Source: Clostridium_X cadaveris (GTDB lineage: Bacteria > Bacillota > Clostridia > Clostridiales > Clostridiaceae). Taken from it: a stretch of DNA of 64,000 nt. Both the position numbers and the translations under genes were made by a program. Where the stretch lies: NCBI RefSeq assembly GCF_039521325.1, contig NZ_BAAACD010000006.1; one strand, written 5' to 3'. Positions 25,736 through 35,126 of the stretch are shown one piece after another; positions within the stretch are counted from its first letter, which is position 1; each line of letters begins with the position of its first letter. Under the pieces are notes generated by a model. The model did no database searches and was not told where the DNA came from. It saw only the letters and a program-made list of their open reading frames with translations.

Positions 25736-27220
25736 ATGAAAAAATTATCTCAAAAACTACTAGCTGATGTAGTAATAAAAAATAGAAAAAATAAGCAAAT
25801 GACTCAGTCTCAGTTATCTAATCTTACTGGTATTAATAGAACCATGATAGGAAGAATTGAAAATGAGGATTATATTCCTTCCATTGAACAGCTTCAAATT
25901 TTATCTGAAATATTAGATTTTAACTTTACTGAATTATTTAAAGAAGATAGGACATCAAATTCCACTTCAAATCCAAATAAGAAAAGATATAACATTGCAG
26001 TTGCTGGAACTGGTTATGTGGGATTATCTATAGCTACTCTTCTAGCTCAACACAACCATGTAACAGCTGTTGATATTATTTCAAAAAAAGTAGAAATGAT
26101 AAACAATAAAAAATCTCCTATCCAAGATGATTACATTGAAAAGTATCTATCAGAAAAAGACCTTGATCTGACAGCAACTCTTGATGGAGAATCTGCATAT
26201 AAAGATGCCGATTATGTTGTAATTGCTGCTCCAACAAATTATGACAGTAAAAAGAACTATTTTGATACTTCTGCTGTTGAAGCTGTTATTGAATTGGTAC
26301 TTAAAGTAAATCCAAATGCTATTATGGTAATCAAATCTACCATTCCTGTTGGATATACCTCTAATGTTCGTAAAAAATATCAAACAAATAATATTATATT
26401 TAGTCCTGAGTTTTTAAGAGAATCCAAAGCATTATATGATAACCTCTATCCAAGCCGTATTATTGTGTCTACAGATGATACAGATGAAAAATTAGTAAAG
26501 GCATCTCATACTTTTGCATCTCTTCTTCAAGAAGGTGCCATTAAAGAAAATATTGACACATTATTTATGGGGTTCACAGAAGCTGAAGCTGTTAAACTAT
26601 TTGCTAATACATATCTTGCTCTTCGAGTATCTTATTTCAATGAATTAGATACCTATGCTGAAATGAAAGGATTAAATACACAAGATATTATCAATGGTGT
26701 TTGCCTTGATCCACGTATTGGAACTCATTACAACAACCCTTCCTTTGGATATGGTGGGTATTGTTTACCAAAAGATACAAAACAACTTCTAGCCAATTAT
26801 AATGATGTTCCTCAAAATATGATGTCTGCTATAGTTGAAAGTAATAGGACTAGAAAAGACTTTATTGCTGATAGAATTCTTCAAATGGCTGGCTCATATG
26901 AAGCAAATAGTCAATGGGATGCTTCTAGAGAAAAAAATGTTATAGTTGGTGTATATCGTCTGACAATGAAATCTCATTCTGATAACTTTCGTCAGTCTTC
27001 AATTCAAGGTGTAATGAAACGAATTAAAGCCAAGGGAAATACTGTTATAATTTATGAACCAACATTAGAAGACGGCACAACTTTCTTTGGAAGTAAAGTT
27101 GTAAATAACATAAAAAAATTCAAGGAAATGAGTTCATGTATTATTGCTAATAGATATGATAGCTCTTTAGATGATGTGAAAGAAAAAGTGTATACACGCG
27201 ATCTTTTTCAGAGGGACTAA
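25736..27220 (+). CDS. XRE-type HTH fused to UDP-glucose 6-dehydrogenase
   Basis: A 494-residue fusion. Residues 10-70 form a Cro/C1-type HTH (TQSQLSNLTGINRTMIGRIE). From about 86 it is a complete UDP-glucose dehydrogenase with the NAD loop AVAGTGYVGLSIA, the substrate segment FSPEFLRES, the catalytic Cys in FGYGGYCLPKDTKQL, and an E. coli Ugd-like end (EKVYTRDLF). It oxidises UDP-glucose to UDP-glucuronate. I start it at the ATG at 25736, after GAGGTGA. It points away from the capsule genes. The HTH suggests that the enzyme also senses or controls expression, perhaps of itself. Confidence 0.92.
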   Translation: MKKLSQKLLADVVIKNRKNKQMTQSQLSNLTGINRTMIGRIENEDYIPSIEQLQILSEILDFNFTELFKEDRTSNSTSNPNKKRYNIAVAGTGYVGLSIATLLAQHNHVTAVDIISKKVEMINNKKSPIQDDYIEKYLSEKDLDLTATLDGESAYKDADYVVIAAPTNYDSKKNYFDTSAVEAVIELVLKVNPNAIMVIKSTIPVGYTSNVRKKYQTNNIIFSPEFLRESKALYDNLYPSRIIVSTDDTDEKLVKASHTFASLLQEGAIKENIDTLFMGFTEAEAVKLFANTYLALRVSYFNELDTYAEMKGLNTQDIINGVCLDPRIGTHYNNPSFGYGGYCLPKDTKQLLANYNDVPQNMMSAIVESNRTRKDFIADRILQMAGSYEANSQWDASREKNVIVGVYRLTMKSHSDNFRQSSIQGVMKRIKAKGNTVIIYEPTLEDGTTFFGSKVVNNIKKFKEMSSCIIANRYDSSLDDVKEKVYTRDLFQRD

Positions 27221-27225
27221 TATCT

Positions 27226-27258
27226 AATCCGGAAGGTTTTGTCTTCCGGATTATTTTT
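27226..27258. terminator. Bidirectional terminator between the HTH-Ugd gene and the capsule operon
   Basis: Perfect 10-bp stem AATCCGGAAG/CTTCCGGATT with a 7-base loop and a T-run on the plus strand, between convergent genes. Confidence 0.92.
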
Positions 27259-28327
27259 ATACTTGATAAAATTTCTTGTACCATTCAGCAAATTTGCGAA
27301 GTCCTTGTCTTAGTGAAGTAGATGGTTTAAACCCAAAATTCTCTTCCAATGCTTTTGTATCTGCATACGTAATTGGCACATCTCCTGGCTGCATAGGAAC
27401 TAACATTTTATGTGCATCAAAATCATAATCTTTTGGTAATACATCTGCACGGATTAATTCTTCCTGCAATATTTTCACAAAATCTAGCAAACTTTCCGGC
27501 TCGTTATTTCCAATGTTATAAACTGCATATGGTGGAATTGGAAGTCCATCTTCTCCATTCTTTTTTTCTGGTGGTACCTGCATGACTCTCTTTATACCTT
27601 CTGAAATATCATCTACATAAGTAAAATCACGTTTACAATTACCATAATTAAAAATCTGAATTGTTTCTCCTTTTAATAACTTGTCCGTGAACCCAAAATA
27701 TGCCATATCCGGTCTTCCAGCTGGACCATAAACAGTAAAGAAACGAAGTCCTGTCGATGGAATGTTATATAGTTTACTATAAGCATGTGCCATAAGTTCA
27801 TTGGATTTTTTTGTTGCTGCATATAGAGATACTGGATTATCTACCTTATCATCTGTAGAATATGGAATTTTTTTATTAGACCCATAAACAGAAGAACTAG
27901 ATGCATATACTAAATGCTCTACACCTTTTGCTCCATTATCATAAGAATGACGACAAGCTTCTAGAATGTTATAAAAACCAATAAGATTAGATTCTATATA
28001 TGCATCTGGGTTTGTAATACTATAACGAACTCCTGCCTGTGCTGCTAAGTTAACGACAATATCAGGTTTAAATTCATCAAAAATCGAATCAATCAATCCC
28101 TTATCTGCAATTGATCCTTTGACAAATTTCCATGTCGAATCTGCGTGTTCTGAAGCACATTTTTCTATTTCTGATACTCTCCATTCTTTGATAGAAACAT
28201 CATAGTAGTCATTCATATTATCTACACCTATAATATGAACTGGTGACTGTGATTTTAATAATTCTAAAACGAGGTTGGAACCGATGAAGCCAGCCACACC
28301 TGTAATCAAACAATATTTATTCTGCAT
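27257..28327 (-). CDS. UDP-glucuronate 4-epimerase
   Basis: A 356-residue NAD-dependent epimerase, intact. It shows GVAGFIGSNLV near residue 10, the YASSSSVYG segment, catalytic Y-x3-K in LYAATKKSNE, and the RRDFTYVDD-type segment (KRDFTYVDDISEG). It probably converts UDP-glucuronate, from the dehydrogenase across the terminator, to UDP-galacturonate. It is the last gene of the leftward capsule run. The stump at 24884 is a diverged relative. Substrate is assigned from subfamily resemblance and pairing with the dehydrogenase. Confidence 0.88.
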   Translation of the reverse strand: MQNKYCLITGVAGFIGSNLVLELLKSQSPVHIIGVDNMNDYYDVSIKEWRVSEIEKCASEHADSTWKFVKGSIADKGLIDSIFDEFKPDIVVNLAAQAGVRYSITNPDAYIESNLIGFYNILEACRHSYDNGAKGVEHLVYASSSSVYGSNKKIPYSTDDKVDNPVSLYAATKKSNELMAHAYSKLYNIPSTGLRFFTVYGPAGRPDMAYFGFTDKLLKGETIQIFNYGNCKRDFTYVDDISEGIKRVMQVPPEKKNGEDGLPIPPYAVYNIGNNEPESLLDFVKILQEELIRADVLPKDYDFDAHKMLVPMQPGDVPITYADTKALEENFGFKPSTSLRQGLRKFAEWYKKFYQV

Positions 28328-28603
28328 TTTTTCCCTCCAAAAAATCTTTTATTAATTATTTCCTCAATATTGATTATTCTTCTTTTTAATTTCAATTTTT
28401 CGAAACATTTATATCTTATAATATCAATCAAAATTCCACTCAAAAAGAAAATCATTGAAACAGTAATAGCAACAACTATCAACCTTAACGGATTACCCTT
28501 AGTGAGATACGAATATTCCTCCATGTCCCAATATATGGAGTATCATCACAAATATCATAGAACATACTCTTAATATGTCGATTCCATAATTACGCTTATT
28601 CAT
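28306..28603 (-). pseudogene. Decayed acyltransferase-3 gene (N- and C-terminal ends only)
   Basis: Two pieces of one gene adjoin here. From 28603 the minus strand encodes the typical start of an acyltransferase-3 protein (MNKRNYGIDILRVCSMIFVM, then ILHILGHGG), which stops after 34 codons. In another frame, ending at 28306, lies a hydrophobic C-terminal piece (GNPLRLIVVAITVSMIFFLS, then basic KLKLKRR). The roughly 250 residues between, including the catalytic His/Arg region, are gone. A frame change joins the remains, so no function is expected. It lies between the epimerase and the acetyltransferase genes. Confidence 0.75.
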
Positions 28604-28691
28604 CTATATATTTATCATCCTTCCTTCTACACGCCTTTGCTAAACATAATGCCTAATATGATGTAGCTTCCAATCAATAAATGAGAAAGTA

Positions 28692-29201
28692 TTAATACAC
28701 CGTATTATTAATATATCCCTCAGTTGCAAAATCTTTATGTGTTATTATACAAGGATTACCAAATACAATCGAATGACTTGGAACATCACAGTTAACATAT
28801 GCGTTCGGTGCAATTAAAACATCATCTCCTATTTTAATATTACCCACAATAGTACTGTTAATGCCAATCCATACGTTATCACCAATTGTAGGTGAACCTT
28901 TTCTTGTACCACGATTTTCTTGACCTATTGTAACTCCTTTATGGATATTAATATTCTTTCCCAATATAGCCTTCTCATTAATAGTTATGCAGTAAGGATG
29001 ACCAATATATAAACCTTCACCTATACATGTTCCATAATACAAATCAATTAAATTCTTAGATTTGTAATACTTAAACATAAGCCGATACAATGCTTTAACA
29101 AAAAAAATATCCGAGCTTTGCGCTAATCGATAGTACTTTTGAAATTTTGGCATTTTCCCATTTTTATATCGGTTTCTATCTTTTTGTAATATTTCAATCA
29201 T
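28692..29201 (-). CDS. Serine-acetyltransferase-like hexapeptide acyltransferase
   Basis: A 169-residue left-handed beta-helix enzyme. Hexapeptide repeats run from about residue 65 (IGHPYCITINEKAILGKNIN) through TIGDNVWIGINSTI to IVFGNPC, with the likely catalytic His in NIHKGVTIGQ. The short helical N-terminus resembles CysE/WcaB-type enzymes found in capsule clusters rather than true cysteine biosynthesis. It probably O- or N-acetylates a sugar in the repeat unit. It is the gene after the Wzx flippase in the leftward run. Confidence 0.85.
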   Translation of the reverse strand: MIEILQKDRNRYKNGKMPKFQKYYRLAQSSDIFFVKALYRLMFKYYKSKNLIDLYYGTCIGEGLYIGHPYCITINEKAILGKNINIHKGVTIGQENRGTRKGSPTIGDNVWIGINSTIVGNIKIGDDVLIAPNAYVNCDVPSHSIVFGNPCIITHKDFATEGYINNTVY

Positions 29202-29332
29202 ACTTTTACCTCACCATCTAAAGTCTAATAATATCCAAAACTTTTCATCAATGACATACAATGAATTAGTAGTCAACACTTTTTATCCGTAATTTTTCAA
29301 TTTCATTAAGACTATATGTCTAAAAAGTTGTA

Positions 29333-30844
29333 TTATCTAACTCGAAAAAGAAATCGAAAAATTTTATGTTGCAGTTCCTTATAAAACAATTTCATTATTA
29401 TCAATTGTATAACTAACGATACCATCGATACTATGCATGCAGCTACTGCCCACTGCACATAATTTCTTATATCTATATTTTTCAGAACAACATTTCCAAT
29501 CAACATCACAATTCCAAAAGAAACTATGTTAGTTAGTGTTCTCTTAAAAAATTTCCTAATTTTTCTATTAAACACATTATGTGATAAATAATATACATAA
29601 TAAAACGTTCTAAACACAACTGCAACAAATGTTCCAATCGCAACTCCTATTAATCCAAATTTAGATACCAAAATAATTGATAGCGAAATATTTATCAATG
29701 CTTCACCATATGCTGCAAATTTTGTTTCTTTAAAACAGCCAGCAGCAATTGTCATTGAATGATACGGCATTCTAAGACAAAATACATAAGATGCAATCAC
29801 CAAAACAAATCCGAAAAATGGATAAATATAATTTGCATCATTCAATCCGTATGTATATATTCTTACAAAAGGAATTATCATCACTGCTGTTACTGAAAAA
29901 AAGACTCCTGCTACAAATGATATTATTCCTTCGTATAAATCAAATGTATCGTGTAGTTCTACTATTTCTTTTTGAGCAAGCATATCCCCAAATAATGCTT
30001 CCATGCCTGTAGAAAATGATGTTGTAAAATTTTGTATTTGAGATATAATCATATTATAAACAGAATAGACTGCTACATATTTTAGATTGGTTAAAATCGT
30101 AAGTACAGCTATATCTGTATTAGAATGTAAAAAGAATGCAATGTGTTGACCTAGTCCTGTCCATTTTTGTTCAAGAAGTTCTGGTTTTCTCTTAGTCACC
30201 TCAACCAAATCAAATTCTTTCTTTACATACATCCACAATATGAATGGCTTTATAACAAACACCAAACTACTAATTAGCTTAACTACAATAATATTACTAT
30301 TCAGCATAACTAGAAGAATAATAAGAATAGCATTTAGAACAATCGTGATACTTGATGCGATCTGAGTTATATAAGTTTTTTGTGCAGCTTGCAATAGTAC
30401 AGAATATGAAATGCCAACAAAATATTGTGCAAAGGTTGATATACTTATAACTACTACTAGCAAAAATGTCGTCACTTTATCAAAGCATTCTATATGAGAA
30501 AGTGAACCAAATGAAAGTGCTAACACAACAACATAAATACAAAAAACAAATCCAACTATTCTGAAAAAATGTTTTATTTCGTATACTACAATACTAATTG
30601 ATTTATTGTCTCTTTCAGATAATGGTTTATATAAAGCCGCGCGAGCCACACCGCCAATACCGCCTTCTAATAATGAAATATACGCTAAGAATTGAGCTAT
30701 TGATGCTGTTGCACCATATGCCTCAGATCCGAATTCTATAATTAATAGTCTTGGAATAATTAATCCACAAATTAAGGTAATCACTTGTCCTAATAAAGAA
30801 AATATTATATTGAATTTTGCCCTTTTTTCTCTCTGACTTTTCAT
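29333..30844 (-). CDS. wzx: Polysaccharide flippase (Wzx/MATE-like)
   Basis: A 503-residue membrane protein with about 12-14 hydrophobic segments. It begins with a basic segment (SQREKRAKFNIIFSLLGQVI) and has the early motif IPRLLIIEFGSEAYGATASI typical of this superfamily. It should flip undecaprenyl-diphosphate-linked repeat units across the membrane, to be joined by the Wzy protein encoded at 32810. It follows a GT2 gene by 13 bp, so it belongs to the same transcript. Confidence 0.88.
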   Translation of the reverse strand: MKSQREKRAKFNIIFSLLGQVITLICGLIIPRLLIIEFGSEAYGATASIAQFLAYISLLEGGIGGVARAALYKPLSERDNKSISIVVYEIKHFFRIVGFVFCIYVVVLALSFGSLSHIECFDKVTTFLLVVVISISTFAQYFVGISYSVLLQAAQKTYITQIASSITIVLNAILIILLVMLNSNIIVVKLISSLVFVIKPFILWMYVKKEFDLVEVTKRKPELLEQKWTGLGQHIAFFLHSNTDIAVLTILTNLKYVAVYSVYNMIISQIQNFTTSFSTGMEALFGDMLAQKEIVELHDTFDLYEGIISFVAGVFFSVTAVMIIPFVRIYTYGLNDANYIYPFFGFVLVIASYVFCLRMPYHSMTIAAGCFKETKFAAYGEALINISLSIILVSKFGLIGVAIGTFVAVVFRTFYYVYYLSHNVFNRKIRKFFKRTLTNIVSFGIVMLIGNVVLKNIDIRNYVQWAVAACIVSMVSLVIQLIIMKLFYKELQHKIFRFLFRVR

Positions 30845-30857
30845 AAATTCACTCCAA

Positions 30858-31880
30858 TTAATTTACCCTTAAACAACGTATTTTTCTAATAAACTCTAAA
30901 ACTAAAAAGTTCTGATTTATTATTGACTTTATCTCTATTCTATGTGTAAATTGAATTTTTTTAGAATTCAAATACTTATAATTTTCCTCACCTATAAGCT
31001 GTCGCCAATTATTATGTATATAACGTTTTCTTTCCTCAATATCATTAATTTGTAAATAATTCGACGAAAAAATCACCCTTAGAGATTCCAATCTATTACA
31101 ACATACTCTTTCTGATATTGATGGACTTGTCAATTTCCATTTTTGCATATATTCATTCTTAAGAATTTCTGTTCCTGGTCTGACTTTATTTTTTATTTTA
31201 TCAAATGTTAAAAAACCTCTTGTTATAGAACTATCGTTTTTTCTGTAATCGTAGAGTCCATTTGGCATATATATAATTTTTTGGCACTTATCAAAAATAT
31301 AATACGTTTGTATCGCATCCTCACCATAATCAGAGAATACTTGATTTTTATAATCCGTAGGATCCGCTTTTAATATTTCTGTTTTAACTGCCTTAATAAC
31401 CATATTGTTTAATAGCGATGTAGTAATAAACTTTTTTCTTAATTCCTCAATATTTTGAGTAGAAAAAATACACGTTGAATCATATACTGGTTTCCTTAAA
31501 ATTTTTTTATCACTTTTATCATCCCATAATAGTAAATTAAAAATTACAAGATCCGCCGAATGCTTTTCTATCACGCAATTAATTTCCTCTAAACAATTCG
31601 GTTCTAGCGTATCATCCGAATCAAGAAACATACAATACTCACCTCTAGCATGGGAAATTGCTTCTCTACGTGCCAATAAAAGCCCCTCGTTTTTCTTATG
31701 ATATACCTTTATATTTTCAGACCTGTATTTATCACATATTTCACAACTAGCATCTGTCGATCCATCGTCAACTAATATCAATTCATAATCTTTAAAAGTT
31801 TGTGATAAAACCGATTCTACGCATTCCCTTAGATATTCTTCAACATTGTAAACTGGAACTAGTATGCTAAATCTATACAT
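30858..31880 (-). CDS. Glycosyltransferase family 2
   Basis: A 340-residue GT-A enzyme. It starts FSILVPVYNVEEYLRECVES, has VDDGSTDASCEIC and the metal-binding DSDD (FLDSDDTLEP) near residue 90. The C-terminal 200 residues are the variable acceptor region. It lies 22 bp from the TupA-like gene and 13 bp from wzx. Donor and acceptor cannot be read from sequence. Confidence 0.88.
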   Translation of the reverse strand: MYRFSILVPVYNVEEYLRECVESVLSQTFKDYELILVDDGSTDASCEICDKYRSENIKVYHKKNEGLLLARREAISHARGEYCMFLDSDDTLEPNCLEEINCVIEKHSADLVIFNLLLWDDKSDKKILRKPVYDSTCIFSTQNIEELRKKFITTSLLNNMVIKAVKTEILKADPTDYKNQVFSDYGEDAIQTYYIFDKCQKIIYMPNGLYDYRKNDSSITRGFLTFDKIKNKVRPGTEILKNEYMQKWKLTSPSISERVCCNRLESLRVIFSSNYLQINDIEERKRYIHNNWRQLIGEENYKYLNSKKIQFTHRIEIKSIINQNFLVLEFIRKIRCLRVN

Positions 31881-31902
31881 TAATCCTACCTCTTCATAAT
31901 AT

Positions 31903-32829
31903 TTAATTCAAAAATCTATTTGGCAGTGAAATCCATTTTCCCAATTCTAAATCCCATGATTCAGGTTCGAATCCTGAGAAGCCACTGGAAGGATATAAAG
32001 TTAACTCACCAACATAGATTTGCTTATCAATCACATAATAATCAACTCTTAAAAACGGATAATCTTTTGATAATATCGAAGCCATTTCTAACATTTTTTC
32101 AAAGTCTGCAGGCTTTTCATGGTGTATTATTGCATTATTAACCTCTGGTCTTTTCATATTTAAGTGATTCCATTCATTATCATAGAAATCTTCGGTCAAT
32201 CCTGTTTTTGAAAATCTGTCACTGCAAACTAATGTAATCTTCGGCATTCCGTTAAAACAGTGCACTTTATAATCATCTACTTCTCTATCATTATTACTAA
32301 TATACATTTCTGCAATAATTCTAGGTCGTACATTCTTATATGGCCACTCTCTTCTATATTTATAGAAATTCGATTTTAATGATTTTTCTAGTTTCTTTTT
32401 AGCTGCTAAAAAATCAAATTTTGACTTATCCTCACAGATTACAACTCCTCCACTATCATGTGTCGTTTTCAATACAAATTTTTCAGGAAGTTGTGCAAAA
32501 TCTATTTCCTCAAACTTTTCCCATACACCATAATTTGGTATTACATATTCTTTACCAAATTTGCGTTCAATGATTCTTTTTATTTCATTTTTATCTACAA
32601 TATCTGTATAAGTAGTTTTTCTGTCATATAATTTCAGCCACTGCAATTTTTCATTAAATGATTGTGGATTATTAAGATTTAGTTGCTTTCCAAAATAACA
32701 ATAATACATTTTCATTAGATATTCTTTATCTTCCATGTTATTGTAGAACCCCAAAGAATCCAACACCTTTATTCGAAACCTTGAATCTTTAATGAATTGA
32801 TATCCGTGTTTAAATATGTTTAAAATCAT
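31903..32829 (-). CDS. TupA-like ATP-grasp protein (copy 1)
   Basis: A 308-residue ATP-grasp protein of the TupA-like family. It has FNEKLQWLKLYDR early, the grasp segment KFVLKTTHDSGGVVIC, the VDDYKVHCFNGMPKI stretch, and the metal-binding end FLRVDYYVIDKQIYVGELTL. TupA is linked to teichuronopeptide synthesis in alkaliphilic Bacillus, where an ATP-dependent ligase probably joins an amino acid to a uronic acid. I use the ATG at 32829, preceded by AGAGGT; a GTG at 32844 is less likely. It overlaps wzy by 20 bp. Confidence 0.85.
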   Translation of the reverse strand: MILNIFKHGYQFIKDSRFRIKVLDSLGFYNNMEDKEYLMKMYYCYFGKQLNLNNPQSFNEKLQWLKLYDRKTTYTDIVDKNEIKRIIERKFGKEYVIPNYGVWEKFEEIDFAQLPEKFVLKTTHDSGGVVICEDKSKFDFLAAKKKLEKSLKSNFYKYRREWPYKNVRPRIIAEMYISNNDREVDDYKVHCFNGMPKITLVCSDRFSKTGLTEDFYDNEWNHLNMKRPEVNNAIIHHEKPADFEKMLEMASILSKDYPFLRVDYYVIDKQIYVGELTLYPSSGFSGFEPESWDLELGKWISLPNRFLN

Positions 32830-34045
32830 TGTAATACCTCTCACGTAATTGTTTTACTTCAATAAAAAATAACATAAAATAAAAGTATGTTTCTTTTGAA
32901 TAGCAGCTTACCTTTCCCCATTCCATCACCAAGAAAAGTAATAACATTATTATGCAAATATTTTTACCATAATGTACAACCTTGCGATATTTTATAAAAC
33001 GATTTATTAAATATATATATATTGAATAAAAAGCTGCAAATCCAATAATACCACCACCACATAACAATTCAATGAAATTGTTATGCAAATATGCATCTTC
33101 ACCAATACTATTTAAGGCTATTATATGTGGAGCTCCAATGCCAACCCCTAGTACTGGATTTTTCAAAAAATACTGCCATCCGACAGAAATCATTTGTTTT
33201 CTCAAGTACGCTGAACGTCCTCCTTCTCTTCCTTGAAAAGATTTTATCAAATAACCCATTCTTTCGTTTATTCCAGAAAATATAGAAAATCTTGAAAGAA
33301 ATACAAAAAGGATGACGAAAGCAAAAATAATAACTGTTATTCTCATTAAAAGCTTAACTGTATTTTTTTTATCTTCACTAGATACAATCAATACTAATAC
33401 AAGTCCAAGTATAAGTAGGACAAAAGCTTTTCTACTTTGCGTCGCTAGAATCATTAAAAGTGAAGGTACCATTAGCAAGCAGCTCAATCTAAGTTTTTTT
33501 AAATTAAGTACCTCATACACCTGTATAATTATTGCTACTGCTGATATTTGTCCGATTACATTAATATTACTAAAACTATTTTCCAATCTAATTGCAGACT
33601 TGAGCATGCTAATTACAAAATCCAAGCCATAAAAATACAGTGAATACACTGCAACGAAATATCCAGCCCACTTAATAGAATTCAATAAATATTGACTTCT
33701 ATCCTCCTTAGAATAGTAATTATATATCGGTGTGAAACAAACCAGTATTTCAATAATAAATTTAAATTTTCCAAATGAGTCTTGTGGTCTTACAGACGTT
33801 ATTATGGTAAGTAAGCAAACTAATCCAAAGGCAAAGACATACTTATGCCATTCACCAATACAAATCTTCATTTTTTTATTTGTGATCAAATCAATACTAC
33901 AAATTGCTATAGCCGTTCCCATTAATATATATCGACCCCATGTATATGATTCAAAAACAAAAAAAGACGCTAGCATAAAAATTGTACATAATTGAATTAA
34001 CAAATTTAAATTTTTTTTATTACTACTTTTCACAATTATCACCAA
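32810..34045 (-). CDS. wzy: O-antigen polymerase/ligase-family membrane protein (Wzy)
   Basis: A 411-residue polytopic protein with about ten to twelve hydrophobic segments and a Wzy_C-type extracellular loop near residues 280-330 (LRKQMISVGWQYFLKNPVLG, VGIGAPHI, YLHNNFIELLCGGGIIG). It probably polymerises capsule repeat units flipped by Wzx. It overlaps the GT4 gene upstream by 23 bp and the TupA-like gene downstream by 20 bp, a tightly coupled arrangement. A second member of this family is at 57071. Confidence 0.88.
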   Translation of the reverse strand: MVIIVKSSNKKNLNLLIQLCTIFMLASFFVFESYTWGRYILMGTAIAICSIDLITNKKMKICIGEWHKYVFAFGLVCLLTIITSVRPQDSFGKFKFIIEILVCFTPIYNYYSKEDRSQYLLNSIKWAGYFVAVYSLYFYGLDFVISMLKSAIRLENSFSNINVIGQISAVAIIIQVYEVLNLKKLRLSCLLMVPSLLMILATQSRKAFVLLILGLVLVLIVSSEDKKNTVKLLMRITVIIFAFVILFVFLSRFSIFSGINERMGYLIKSFQGREGGRSAYLRKQMISVGWQYFLKNPVLGVGIGAPHIIALNSIGEDAYLHNNFIELLCGGGIIGFAAFYSIYIYLINRFIKYRKVVHYGKNICIIMLLLFLVMEWGKVSCYSKETYFYFMLFFIEVKQLRERYYNDFKHI

Positions 34046-35126
34046 CCATTATGTCTACAAACTCCTTAACAATATAATCAATATTGTAACCACTTTTTAT
34101 AAACTGCGCAGTTGTTTCCTTCCGTTCTTTAGGATGATTAAAACATTCTCTCGCCCAACTTTCAGCGTTATCATTTATGGACATATATGATACCACCCCC
34201 GTAATATTGGCTTGTCTTGTTATCGTATCAGACACAATGCAAGGCAATCCTACAGCTTGTGCCTCAACAACTGTATTAGGCATACCTTCAAAAAAGGAAG
34301 GAAATACAAACAAATCAATGGCTGACAATATATCTGGAATATCTTTTCTCACTCCTAAAAAAATCACTGAATCTGTCAAATTATAATCATCTACTTTTCT
34401 TTCTATCTCAGACTTTAGTTCACCTGTTCCCACAAGCACTAACTTGGAATAAGGATCCATTTCATGAATATATTTAAATATTTCAATAAGATATTCATGA
34501 TTTTTTTGTTTTGAAAATCGTCCAATATGACCATAAATGTTGAACTTATCATCAAGATTTAACTCATTACGAATCTTACTTCGTTTTATTTCGCTAAATT
34601 TAAAGTAATTCAAATCTACCGCATTATGTAAAATATTCACTTCACCATTACTATATGATTTTTCACCAAAAGTAAAGCAAGCTGCTAAATCAGATGGAGC
34701 AATTTTAAGATTTACAATTCTATTAAACAATGGTTTGCAAATAGTATTCATCGCTTTGTAAATAAAACTTTCTTCTGCAAATGAATTACACGATCTAACA
34801 CCTAAATAAATTGCCCCACCTTTTTTTGCGGCTAATAAATCTAGCGCAACAATAGGTGTTGAACCAAATTTTAAAACAGATTTGTAGTTTCCAGCTTTAA
34901 TAATTTCTTTTATTCTCTTAAATGCAATATACGGATGTTTTGTTCTTAATGGAATGTAATTGACAATCCCCCCCATTTGAGCGATTTCATCATCATAAAA
35001 TCCTTTATCTGATACAATAAAATCGATTTGATATTTACTTCGATCAATTGCTCTATATAATTTCATTAAAAATGTTTCTGCCCCACCCGTATTCATTGAA
35101 TCAACTATACATATTATTCTTTTCAT
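34023..35126 (-). CDS. Glycosyltransferase family 4
   Basis: A 367-residue GT-B enzyme. It begins MKRIICIVDSMNTGGAETFL, the classic GGAE motif of capsular GT4 proteins. It ends with a donor-site region (HIGRFSKQKNHEYLIEIFK, VFPSFFEGMPNTVVEAQAVG). I start it at 35126, since the TTG at 35144 is unlikely. The start region overlaps the upstream GT4 gene by 26 bp. It forms one bond of the repeat unit; specificity is unknown. Confidence 0.9.
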   Translation of the reverse strand: MKRIICIVDSMNTGGAETFLMKLYRAIDRSKYQIDFIVSDKGFYDDEIAQMGGIVNYIPLRTKHPYIAFKRIKEIIKAGNYKSVLKFGSTPIVALDLLAAKKGGAIYLGVRSCNSFAEESFIYKAMNTICKPLFNRIVNLKIAPSDLAACFTFGEKSYSNGEVNILHNAVDLNYFKFSEIKRSKIRNELNLDDKFNIYGHIGRFSKQKNHEYLIEIFKYIHEMDPYSKLVLVGTGELKSEIERKVDDYNLTDSVIFLGVRKDIPDILSAIDLFVFPSFFEGMPNTVVEAQAVGLPCIVSDTITRQANITGVVSYMSINDNAESWARECFNHPKERKETTAQFIKSGYNIDYIVKEFVDIMVGDNCEK

